DNA from: Syntrophobacterales bacterium
GTDB taxonomy: Bacteria; Desulfobacterota; Syntrophorhabdia; Syntrophorhabdales; WCHB1-27
NCBI GenBank assembly: GCA_017881765.1
Contig: JADGQN010000199.1
Coordinates: forward strand, 1 to 8,327
Direction of reading: 5' to 3'
DNA: 8,327 nucleotides
In this document: one piece after another, positions 1-5,694 of the stretch
Numbering within the stretch: position 1 is the stretch's first letter
Layout of the letters: each line of letters opens with the position of its first letter
Position numbers and translations under genes: made by a program
The notes under the pieces: model-generated
What the model saw: the letters and a program-made list of their open reading frames with translations, nothing else
Database searches by the model: none
Told to the model about the DNA's origin: nothing

Positions 1-82
1 GCATTCCTCCAGACCCTTCTGACTTCCGATACCGCTCAAGCTCAAGCTGCCCTGTATTGCAATTCAAGCTGATGAACGGTAG

Positions 83-208
83 GGACTAAACTGTTACATC
101 AAGACCATACCCTGGCGAAGTGCTTGGGAAAAGAGCCGTGAACCGTCACTAAAACAGCAACTGATCACTTACAATGCGGAGGACTGCGAGGCACTCCAGC
201 GCACCACG
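83..208 (+). pseudogene. Remnant of RNase H-like / RecB-type nuclease C-terminus
   Basis: The frame starting at 83, just after a stop at 80-82, encodes a stretch with WEKSREPSLKQQLITYNAED followed by CEALQ. The pattern Y-N-x-E-D-C-x-A-L preceded by a 'W..EW..S.dp.LKq.Li' helix is typical of the last motif of predicted RNase H-fold 3'-5' exonucleases in TM0106-type RecB-like nucleases, where the Asp helps bind metal. No start codon, earlier catalytic motifs or usual length (several hundred residues) are present, and the frame has stops on both sides (80-82 and 284-286). The similarity fades near 208, and a transposase-like segment begins in another frame about 30 bases later. My reading is a deleted, frameshifted relic. 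Family recognition is from memory of the motif only, so confidence is moderate. Confidence 0.45.
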
Positions 209-240
209 CGGCCTTTCCCAACCAGGACCGACCCTGGGAT

Positions 241-589
241 GGAAACAAGTATGGTCGAAATCTGCTCCTGCTGTGCGCCTATCTAAACATTGACCTGAGA
301 ATGTCTCAGAAGAGAATCGCCGTTTTTCTCAAAGAAGTTTTCGGCTTCCAATTCTCTAACAACACGACAAACAAACTCAAACAAAAGGCTGCTCTACTGT
401 ACAAGCCTACCTACCAGCGTCTTCTGAACAAGATAGTCAGCGGGAAGTTGGTTCATGCTGACGAAACACCGGTGAACCTGGAGGGCAAGACCGGCTATGT
501 CTGGGCTTTCGCTAGCGGATAGGATCGCACCTGTTATTCATTTCCTTCCCCACGTGGCTGGAAGAAGACTGAATATACGGAGCAGGAGG
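241..589 (+). pseudogene. IS66-like transposase fragment (DDE core, truncated)
   Basis: The open frame runs from 142 to 519, but transposase-like sequence starts near 247 (KYGRNLLLLCAYLNIDLRMS) and continues through a helical region (KRIAVFLKEVFGF, NTTNKLKQKAALLYKPTYQR) to LVHADETPVNLEGKTGYVWA at about 448-507. The H-A-D-E-T motif with a following G-K-x-x-Y-V-W is the hallmark of the first catalytic Asp of IS66-family DDE transposases. An ATG at 301 exists, but homologous sequence extends upstream of it and I see no ribosome site there, so 301 is not a real start. A TAG at 520-522 interrupts the frame just after the motif. Beyond it the frame continues (CYSFPSPRG...) with only vague resemblance and dissolves before 590. 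The second Asp, the Glu and the rest of the roughly 450-residue family are missing. The element cannot encode an active transposase. Confidence 0.7.
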
Positions 590-595
590 ATCGAT

Positions 596-3049
596 TCAAA
601 GGCCAGTCGTCTGTTGAGGTTTAGATCCTGTCTTGCGGTGCAGCATCTTGTCGAGATGTGAATCGGGCGGAATCTCGACACTATATCCCATTTTCCGGTA
701 GGTGCTCATCCTCTTTCGGAACATGGTGATACCGAGGCCCATGTTAACATCGACATAATCGTATATCCGAACATCATTTTTCCCGGCGCTTTCACGGTGG
801 AGACGCCCGGCGTATTGCACAAGGCGCCCCTTGAACGATATCGGCATGGCCAGCACCAATGTGCACAGTTCCGGCAGGTCAAATCCTTCGCCAATAAGAG
901 ATCCGGTTGAAAGCAGAAAGGGGGATTCTCCTCGTTCCCTCATTGCCCTAATCTCTTCCATCATCTGGTTCCTCATACGTTTCCCGGTATCGCTCGTGAT
1001 AAGAAAGCCGGCCGCATGCTTTTCGACCTGCATCGCGGTTATTTCGGCCAGAAGCAATTCCAGATGATCCTTTCTGTCCGAAAGGACAAGAGGAAATCTT
1101 TCTTCCTTCAGTGCGGCTATGACGTCGGAGGCGACAAGACGGAGACGGTCTCTGTCGGTCACCAGGGCCTGCCAGATATCGTGGAGTGCCGGTTGCGACG
1201 TCTCATCGCTCAGTCGGAACCCTGTCTCGCGCACCACCACCTGGCGGATCAGCAGCGCCTGGGCCTCGGTTTCATCCATGGTATGCAACACCGGACCGCA
1301 CTGCATGGTGATGATTCTTTCGAGCCCGTCTTTACGGTACGGCGTTGCCGTAAGGCCAAGAAAGTGTCGGGCTTGGATTCTTTTGAGTACCGCCTCGAAA
1401 GAGACCGCCGGAACATGATGGCATTCGTCAATGACAATGTGACCATACCCATCTATCAGCCGATCAGGGTCGTTGTCCCGGGCAAGGGTCTGCAGCATTC
1501 CGATGTCGACCAGGCCTTTCCGTCTCTTCTCTCTATGATCGAAGGTCCCGATCTTATTTTTCTCGAGATCTGTAAACTCAAGCAGCTGTTCTTTCCACTG
1601 ATCAGCAAGCTGCTTTCGATGCACGAGGATGAGAGTCGGGAGTTTACGCTTCGCAATGAGCGCGCAGGCTATAACGGTCTTCCCGGCACCCGGCGGGGCG
1701 ACCAGCACGCCCGACTCATCGGACGACAGAGCGCGCAGAGCCTGTTTCTGAGGTGAGAGAAGAACACCGGAGAACTTAATCGGAATGGGCTTAGCGCCGG
1801 TGCGAAGATCAGTAAATTCCACGCGTGCCCCGGCCACGTCGGCAAGCTGCATGCAGCGCGAAAGTAGCCCTCGGGGCAATATCATCTTCTCGCCGTCGTC
1901 GGATAGCTCCGCGGAACAAACATAGCGGGGTGTATTCCAGGTCGAGAAACGCATGCGCTGTAGCTCGAAGAATTTAGGATCGGCAAAGGTCGCCGTCCGC
2001 TTGAACGCTGCGATCAGACTGGAGGGCATTCCGCGGATGACTACCTCAAGATGGCGCGAATAGAGGAATGAAATGGATTGTGGGTAAATGCCCCTGAGCT
2101 TTTCCTCTGTAATATCTATCGATCCTTGGGCCTCGACGAGGTCGGGGGCAGCCTGTTCTGTCTTACATTTCAGGATCGGTGATGGGGAGTTGCTTTGGAG
2201 AATGGCTGCAACATCCGCAGCCGAAAGGAGCCTGACACGGCTGAGAAAATCCCATTGGTCAGGATAGGGGATGAAATCGTCATCAACAAAAACGCTGTTG
2301 CCGCTTTTCCGGGGGATTCTTTGCAGGGGAAGGGCGATCAGGTTACCGAAACCTCCGTTAGGCATGGTATCCTGGCTGGGAAAGAGCCGGTCGTAACTAT
2401 CGAATCCTATATGGTGGCGTCGCGTCATGGCTTGGGTGAGAATAAGCGTTCCGAGTTGCCGGGCTATCCGCGCAGCGATCGGCTCCTGAAAGAATATCCA
2501 GGCGTGAGCGCCGCTTCCTGAGCGCGACCGCTCGATGTAAACTTCGACGCCCATATCCCTTGCGGCAGTCTTATACGTGAGGGCATCAACGGTCCAATGT
2601 TCTTTGTCAAAATCGGCGGCAAGGAATATACACGTGTCGTCGTTGCGGATGGTATAGGTTCCGACTGTGACGGAGCCTTCTATGTGATTGCGAATAACCG
2701 ACTCATCGAAAGGGATGAGGGCACGGTTCTGACAGTCACTGCACCTGATTCTCGGCTTGTCGCATAAGCCCCTCACCCATTCGGTGCTGCAGGCGGGGGA
2801 ATATCCTCTTGTCCCCTTATTCTGGTTTTCCCACATTTTGGGGAAGACATCGTCGCGACAGCGAAATAATCGCATGAAAAGGGAGATCCGCTCTTCAGGA
2901 GTCGTCAGCGGGTTCTCGGAAGCGGGGATTCCGAGAATGTCTCGTGATGCGCTGACTGTCGACAAGGACTCCAGCTCCTGCAGGAGACGTAGCTTTTCCT
3001 GTTCAAGTTCGGCAAGACGGGCCTTGATCGTTTCGATCCGAGCATTCAT
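596..3049 (-). CDS. TOTE-type conflict-system primase-helicase (AEP primase + SF2 helicase)
   Basis: 817 residues, intact. Residues 1-30 form a charged coiled coil. Residues about 50-290 match the archaeo-eukaryotic primase domain of TOTE conflict systems: a Cys cluster (C87, C96, C103, C106) likely holding zinc, the metal-binding pair D146 and D148 in FLAADFD, the nucleotide-binding motif SGSGAH (H182), then SYDRLFPSQD and GGFGNLIALPLQ. After a linker, residues about 430-770 form a superfamily 2 helicase: Walker A APPGAGKT (K457), DECHH box at 541-545, GLTATP at 565-570, GEGFD at 720-724, and QYAGRLHR at 745-752 with the arginine finger. No extra nuclease domain follows, although some relatives carry one. 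Predicted to unwind and prime or copy nucleic acid in defence or element conflict. This is a family-based proposal; activity is not shown here. The ATG start lies 16 bp after the XRE gene stop, with only a weak ribosome site, so translation is probably coupled. Third gene of a leftward operon. Confidence 0.92.
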   Translation of the reverse strand: MNARIETIKARLAELEQEKLRLLQELESLSTVSASRDILGIPASENPLTTPEERISLFMRLFRCRDDVFPKMWENQNKGTRGYSPACSTEWVRGLCDKPRIRCSDCQNRALIPFDESVIRNHIEGSVTVGTYTIRNDDTCIFLAADFDKEHWTVDALTYKTAARDMGVEVYIERSRSGSGAHAWIFFQEPIAARIARQLGTLILTQAMTRRHHIGFDSYDRLFPSQDTMPNGGFGNLIALPLQRIPRKSGNSVFVDDDFIPYPDQWDFLSRVRLLSAADVAAILQSNSPSPILKCKTEQAAPDLVEAQGSIDITEEKLRGIYPQSISFLYSRHLEVVIRGMPSSLIAAFKRTATFADPKFFELQRMRFSTWNTPRYVCSAELSDDGEKMILPRGLLSRCMQLADVAGARVEFTDLRTGAKPIPIKFSGVLLSPQKQALRALSSDESGVLVAPPGAGKTVIACALIAKRKLPTLILVHRKQLADQWKEQLLEFTDLEKNKIGTFDHREKRRKGLVDIGMLQTLARDNDPDRLIDGYGHIVIDECHHVPAVSFEAVLKRIQARHFLGLTATPYRKDGLERIITMQCGPVLHTMDETEAQALLIRQVVVRETGFRLSDETSQPALHDIWQALVTDRDRLRLVASDVIAALKEERFPLVLSDRKDHLELLLAEITAMQVEKHAAGFLITSDTGKRMRNQMMEEIRAMRERGESPFLLSTGSLIGEGFDLPELCTLVLAMPISFKGRLVQYAGRLHRESAGKNDVRIYDYVDVNMGLGITMFRKRMSTYRKMGYSVEIPPDSHLDKMLHRKTGSKPQQTTGL

Positions 3050-3065
3050 AGTGACTACCGGATTG

Positions 3066-3341
3066 CTAAATCAGAAGGATCTGAATCCGTTTGCCCAATG
3101 CCTTGGCAACGCGTTTAAGGGTTGATAGCTTAATATCCTCGGCGTGATTCTCGATCCTCGATATGGCCGTCTTTTTTGTATGGACGCGGATGGCCAGCTC
3201 TTCCTGAGTCAAACCGGCAGCTTCGCGCGCCTGGCGAAGAACTTCTCCGATTTTAAACTGTTCGTACCCTTCGTCAAACCCTTCGGCGAACCCCTTGTCT
3301 CTCTTCTTTCTCTCGTCAACATAACTATCTAAGTCGCTCAT
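3066..3341 (-). CDS. higA: HigA-like XRE-family antitoxin / transcriptional repressor
   Basis: 91 residues. An N-terminal acidic and basic helix (residues 1-29) is followed by a helix-turn-helix of the Cro/C1/XRE type at about 31-85: IGEVLRQAREAAGLTQEELA, then TKKTAISRIENHAEDIKLS with the recognition helix near 55-66. Length and motif order are those of HigA antitoxins that pair with HigB toxins of the Gp49 type. It should neutralise the upstream toxin and bind an operator; the perfect 20-bp palindrome at 3701-3720 is the obvious candidate. The ATG start is well supported by an AGGAGG ribosome site 8 nt upstream on the minus strand. The stop TAG is 16 bp from the primase-helicase start, which suggests that one mRNA carries all three genes and that this protein may also control the primase-helicase. 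The symbol is by family resemblance. Confidence 0.9.
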   Translation of the reverse strand: MSDLDSYVDERKKRDKGFAEGFDEGYEQFKIGEVLRQAREAAGLTQEELAIRVHTKKTAISRIENHAEDIKLSTLKRVAKALGKRIQILLI

Positions 3342-3387
3342 GACCTCGACCTCCTCATAAAATCTTTCTTATACGCCTCTGCTCGCT

Positions 3388-3693
3388 CTATTTCCCTTCG
3401 AGGCGTCTTTTGGCTCTTCTTCGAAAACCCATGAGTAAAACGATGACGGCACTTTTTGAAAAGAAAGCGAGAAGCCGACACGCGTTAGACCCAAGTCGTA
3501 CTCGGCACTCCCATATGTTATCTGTTGCCTCGAGTTTTTTGAAGTAAGCCGAAGGGATCATCTCTAGATCCTGTATCAGCTTGAGAACCCAAACTACCTT
3601 TTGTCCAACCTTGTCAGGGACAGAATCTAAGAACTCCTGTGTCGGGCACCTACCTTCTTCAGTTCGGTAGAAATCGATCTCTCGCTTACCCAT
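3388..3693 (-). CDS. higB: HigB/RelE-superfamily toxin (Gp49 type), probably frameshifted at its C-terminus
   Basis: As read, 101 residues. The N-terminal part fits Gp49-like HigB toxins, which are small ribosome-dependent mRNA interferases: FYRTEEGRCPTQEFLDS, a helix pair, FKKLEATDNIWECRVRLGSN and CRLLAFFSKSAVIVL. After about residue 86 the frame runs into an Arg-rich tail and a TAG at 3388-3390. In the -1 frame from a run of four T (3437-3440), the same DNA encodes THGFSKKSQKTPRREIERAE and ends YKKDFMRRSRS with TGA at 3338-3340. HGF.KK.QKTP..EIERA is the conserved C-terminus of this family. The corrected 118-residue product would overlap the antitoxin ATG by four bases (ATGA), the usual layout for such pairs. 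The missing base is therefore a real mutation, a frameshift site or a sequencing error. If real, the toxin is likely inactive. The ATG lies about where a transcript from the predicted promoter would begin, so translation may be leaderless. First gene of the operon. Confidence 0.85.
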   Translation of the reverse strand: MGKREIDFYRTEEGRCPTQEFLDSVPDKVGQKVVWVLKLIQDLEMIPSAYFKKLEATDNIWECRVRLGSNACRLLAFFSKSAVIVLLMGFRRRAKRRLEGK

Positions 3694-3699
3694 AGGTAT

Positions 3700-3728
3700 A
3701 GGTTAACATGTATGTTAACCTGTTTCAA
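3700..3728 (-). promoter_or_regulatory. Predicted sigma70-type promoter of the higB-higA-primase/helicase unit
   Basis: On the minus strand TTGAAA (3728-3723, five of six to the -35 consensus) is followed after 17 nt by TAACCT (3705-3700, a weak -10). Initiation would fall about at the toxin ATG (3693), so a very short or absent leader is predicted. The palindrome at 3701-3720 covers the spacer and most of the -10, so a bound repressor would block polymerase. The -10 is poor and other placements are possible. Confidence 0.45.
3701..3720 (-). promoter_or_regulatory. Perfect 20-bp palindrome, likely HigA operator
   Basis: GGTTAACAT and ATGTTAACC form perfect 9-bp arms around a GT spacer. It lies 8 bp upstream of the toxin start codon and between/over the predicted promoter hexamers. 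A dimeric XRE antitoxin encoded two genes into this operon would be the natural ligand, giving autorepression of toxin, antitoxin and primase-helicase together. The symmetry is seen directly; the ligand is inferred. Confidence 0.75.
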
Positions 3729-3925
3729 GTAAATTTCACTTAAAAAGCATAAAGGGCAAGGAAAGCAATAGCTGCAGACCCCCGATGTGCTGCAGGTGGT
3801 GGTCCTGCTAAAGGCGGCGACTTGGTCTTATCTGGCGGCCGGGCCTGCATCTCAGGGTCCGCACTCCTGGATTTCTTATTCTTAAGCCCACGCGCCAATC
3901 AAATGTATCCCCAATTTCAGGCGAC

Positions 3926-4366
3926 TTATTCGTAATATTTGGAGATTCGTTTATGACCTTGACTTGAGTATCTGCCTGCATTGGTATCATCGTCCGTCTT
4001 ATACGGGATCTTGGAAGTAATTCCCAACGCGCGCAGCTCCTGGCGAACCCGTCTCACGTCAGCCTCATCGGTCCAATCATACGTGTAAACGCAGATTACT
4101 TTCATTCCAGGGTTGGTCACAATCGGATTCGGTTTTGCCGTGGCGACCTTGGCTGATTCGCCCAAGCACCCATCCTCCGTTGCAAGCTTGATCTTTGTCC
4201 AGACCTCATCAATTTGTGAGATCGGTGTGAATATGAGCCACTTGCCTGAGTTCGCTGTAGTATCCGGGTAGTCACCTCGTTTTCTCTTCGCATATAACCA
4301 ATATTCGTGAGTCACCTGAGACGGCTTAGGCTCCGACGACACTGAAATCTTTCGCTCAGATTTCAT
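3926..4366 (-). CDS. BLES03/C11orf68-like protein ('putative phosphothreonine lyase domain'), function unknown
   Basis: 146 residues from the ATG at 4366; a GTG three codons upstream (4375) would give 149. I prefer the ATG because GGGTG lies 8-12 nt upstream of it. The core begins at GKWLIFTPISQIDEVWTKIK, followed by ATEDGCLGESAKVATAKPNP, KVICVYTYDWTDEADVRRVR, and ends IPYKTDDDTNAGRYSSQGH then KRISKYYE. The order KWLIF, AKV.TAKPNP, V.CVYT.DW.D..DV.RVR..LR.LG and IPYKTD.DT..G.Y matches a small family found in bacteria and also in eukaryotes (human BLES03), annotated by analogy as a putative phosphothreonine lyase fold. I know of no proven activity. There is no signal peptide or membrane segment. 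It lies upstream of the toxin on the same strand, but more than 200 bp and a promoter separate them, so it is probably a separate transcript. Confidence 0.72.
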   Translation of the reverse strand: MKSERKISVSSEPKPSQVTHEYWLYAKRKRGDYPDTTANSGKWLIFTPISQIDEVWTKIKLATEDGCLGESAKVATAKPNPIVTNPGMKVICVYTYDWTDEADVRRVRQELRALGITSKIPYKTDDDTNAGRYSSQGHKRISKYYE

Positions 4367-4787
4367 GATAATCACCCGACCAATTCACCCTCATTTCAGG
4401 CTCTTCCATAAATGTTCTAACTCTCAGTCCCTCCATAAACCATCGCATAAGATTGTACCGGAGATTTGCTCCATTTCCAGCTAATTCGATCCAATGTGAT
4501 GACGGGGGCTTATCGATAGCGATTTTGATAATCTTTTGATCATATTAACCTTGGTTCGAGCCTCCACCCAAGAAACCGCGGTGACGAGCGGGCAGCTTAG
4601 TCCTGTTCGGCACCCGTAAAAGCTTGAGATCCAATCGCTATAGCCGATTTCACTAATCGTATTAGAGAAGGTGCGTGAGCAAGGATGAACGTTCGATGTT
4701 ACAGCTGAAATACTCAGTCCTTGCTATTCCCAAGGCAGAGTGACAACAAGGGTTGTGAAAGTGCCCGAGGGGGTTGCAAAATAAGGC

Positions 4788-4914
4788 TGCGGAACTTTAT
4801 TGAAAATATGCGGGTTTTTGCAGCACTTTCTTGACAACGTTGGAAGAACTTTATTGAAAATCGGTTCGTAACCTATTGAAATTACATAACCGGTTATGCA
4901 ACACTTTCTTGAAA
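4788..4914 (+). repeat. Cluster of four to five degenerate ~18-bp direct repeats
   Basis: Units share TGC-(purines)-ACTTT-(A/C)-TTGA-(A/C)-A: TGCGGAACTTTATTGAAAA at 4788-4806, TGCAGCACTTTCTTGACAA at 4819-4837, GGAAGAACTTTATTGAAAA at 4842-4860, a weaker CGTAACCTATTGAAATT near 4866-4882, and TGCAACACTTTCTTGAAAC at 4897-4915. A 16-base stretch (GAACTTTATTGAAAAT) is exact at 4792-4807 and 4846-4861. Spacing is irregular at about 22-33 bp. Such arrays occur at transposon ends of the MuA/TnsB/TniA type, at integrase arm sites and at iteron origins. The sequence alone does not decide which. Confidence 0.7.
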
Positions 4915-4949
4915 CCTACAAGCCACTGAGTTGTAGGTTTTTGTAGGTT
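4909..4949. repeat. 13-bp perfect inverted repeat
   Basis: TTGAAACCTACAA (starting at 4909) is repeated inverted as TTGTAGGTTTCAA some 15 bases on, after an intervening partial copy TTGTAGGTTT. The inverted arm, read on the minus strand, is preceded by TTTA, so it also resembles the ACTTT-(A/C)-TTGA unit of the neighbouring direct repeats. It could therefore be an oppositely oriented copy of the same binding site. There is no T-tract or gene end to make it a terminator. Confidence 0.6.
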
Positions 4950-4965
4950 TCAATAAACCATATGC

Positions 4966-5003
4966 AAACTATCAATAATCTGTCGACAGTTTACTGATAG
5001 TTT
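4966..5003. repeat. 38-bp interrupted palindrome centred on CTGTCGACAG
   Basis: AAACTATCA (4966-4974) pairs with TGATAGTTT (4995-5003), and the exact centre is the self-complementary CTGTCGACAG (4980-4989). Both outward arms read TGTCGACAG-n4/5-TTGATAG or TGTCGACAG-n4/5-CTGATAG followed by TTTGCA or TTTTGCA. The two halves are nearly the same sequence in opposite orientation. This could be a dimer-binding site, a recombination core, or two abutting element ends beginning TGTCGACAG. Confidence 0.7.
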
Positions 5004-5118
5004 TGCAGTAAGTAGGCGCGAATTGTGGGTATCGGAGCGCTATTTTTGCGGTGCGAAACAATTGCAGCAGTCGTTTGGTTTAAGCCACAAGTGCGCGCAA
5101 TTTAGAACGAAGGAGTGC

Positions 5119-5146
5119 TTGACAAAATATACCTTCGTGGTACGAT
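5119..5146 (+). promoter_or_regulatory. Predicted sigma70 promoter for the lysozyme operon
   Basis: A perfect -35 TTGACA (5119-5124), a 16-nt spacer and TACGAT (5141-5146, four of six) as -10. Initiation near 5153 would give a leader of about 70 nt before the AGGAGGT at 5214-5220. Because the promoter lies inside the long open frame that begins at 5023, the upstream part of that frame is unlikely to be coding. Confidence 0.6.
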
Positions 5147-5213
5147 GGATGTGCGGTGGAGTGTGCCGCCTCTGTAGTTGCTCGCCGTCGAAGCCGAAGG
5201 AACAGCATAAGAA

Positions 5214-5228
5214 AGGAGGTTCAATATG
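5214..5228 (+). promoter_or_regulatory. Strong ribosome site placed on an out-of-frame ATG
   Basis: AGGAGGT (5214-5220) lies 5 nt before ATG 5226-5228, an ideal arrangement. That ATG opens a 12-codon peptide (MPSCVYQSDSKT) ending in TGA 5262-5264, one base before in-frame GTG 5266 of the lysozyme. It is either a coupled leader peptide or the true lysozyme start separated by an indel in the short TG repeat. Confidence 0.6.
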
Positions 5229-5235
5229 CCATCGT

Positions 5236-5694
5236 GTGTGTACCAATCCGATAGTAAAACCTGAAGTGCGGGTTTTCCTGAAACTGATTCGCTATGCCGA
5301 GCACTATGGAAATGATGGCGGAAGCTACTACGTCACGTATGGAGGAGGAAGATTCACCGACACTTCTCAACATCCTTTCACCGGACTTCCAGCCATAACC
5401 AAATGGGGCAAAACCTCCTCTGCTGCCGGAGCCTATCAGATAAAGATGGATACCTATAATGACCTCAAGGCCAATGGTATCATTTGTGATTTCTCTCCTT
5501 GTTCTCAGGACACGGCTGCCATCGAGTTGATTAAGGCCAAGAAGGCTATGGATCTGGTTACATCGAGTCAGATACAGGCAGCCATAGAAGTCCTCAACCG
5601 TACATGGACAGCCCTACCGGGTGGCAAACACTCCAATATGCCCATGGATACAGCTGTCAAACTGTATGAGAAATTTGAAAGGGAGGAGCGATGA
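5236..5694 (+). CDS. Lambda-R-like lysozyme/endolysin (GH104-type peptidoglycan transglycosylase)
   Basis: 152 residues from GTG 5236; lambda R has about 158. The order of motifs follows lambda R: VRVFLKLIRYAEHYGNDGG with the likely catalytic Glu (E22 in this numbering), a YGGGRFTDTSQHPF loop, SSAAGAYQI, DFSPCSQDTAAIELI, and a C-terminal NRTWTALPGG segment. Such enzymes cleave the glycan strands of peptidoglycan. There is no signal peptide, so export would need a holin or another secretion route; none is seen here. The start is uncertain. The strong ribosome site AGGAGGT (5214-5220) points to ATG 5226, but that ATG is in another frame and stops after 12 codons at 5262-5264. In-frame options are GTG 5236 or GTG 5266. 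A +2 or -1 change in the TGTGTGT run at 5235-5241 would join ATG 5226 to this frame. The stop overlaps the next gene's ATG by four bases. Confidence 0.85.
   Translation: MCTNPIVKPEVRVFLKLIRYAEHYGNDGGSYYVTYGGGRFTDTSQHPFTGLPAITKWGKTSSAAGAYQIKMDTYNDLKANGIICDFSPCSQDTAAIELIKAKKAMDLVTSSQIQAAIEVLNRTWTALPGGKHSNMPMDTAVKLYEKFEREER

Larger units (their letters stand above)
4376..5118. other. Gene-free region carrying repeats and palindromes
   Basis: No convincing gene on either strand. The right third (4788-5003) holds the repeat cluster and palindrome listed separately. The left part (4376-4787) is AT-rich with small symmetries only: CTAAT/ATTAG around a 3-nt centre at 4653-4665, and AGCAAGGA (4678-4685) inverted as TCCTTGCT (4718-4725). 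The stretch 5008-5118 contains no recognisable signal before the promoter at 5119. Overall it looks like the end, or recombination region, of a mobile element that lacks its enzyme gene within this window. Confidence 0.6.

Noticed and set aside
1016..1756. A 246-codon plus-strand frame inside the primase-helicase gene
   Set aside because: It is the antisense shadow of a strongly conserved helicase region. Its translation matches no family pattern.
3808..3990. A 60-codon minus-strand frame overlapping the end of the BLES03-like gene
   Set aside because: It overlaps a well-supported gene in another frame, has an Arg-rich chance-like tail and no ribosome site.
4553..4575. TTCGAGCCTCCACCCA, resembling the 3' end of a tRNA or tmRNA gene, a common integration site
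   Set aside because: The T-stem does not pair in the standard way, and no acceptor, anticodon or D arm can be formed upstream.
4675..4743. A 22-codon open frame from GTG (SKDERSMLQLKYSVLAIPKAE) with AGAAGG upstream
   Set aside because: Too short, with a non-ATG start and no recognisable family or neighbouring partner. An open frame of this length is expected by chance.
4788..4961. A CRISPR array
   Set aside because: Repeat units are degenerate, spacing is irregular, one copy is inverted, and no cas gene is present.
5023..5235. Upstream extension of the lysozyme open frame to GTG 5023
   Set aside because: It has no ribosome site, its composition is Cys-rich and unlike the family, and the predicted promoter at 5119-5146 and the AGGAGGT at 5214 lie inside it.
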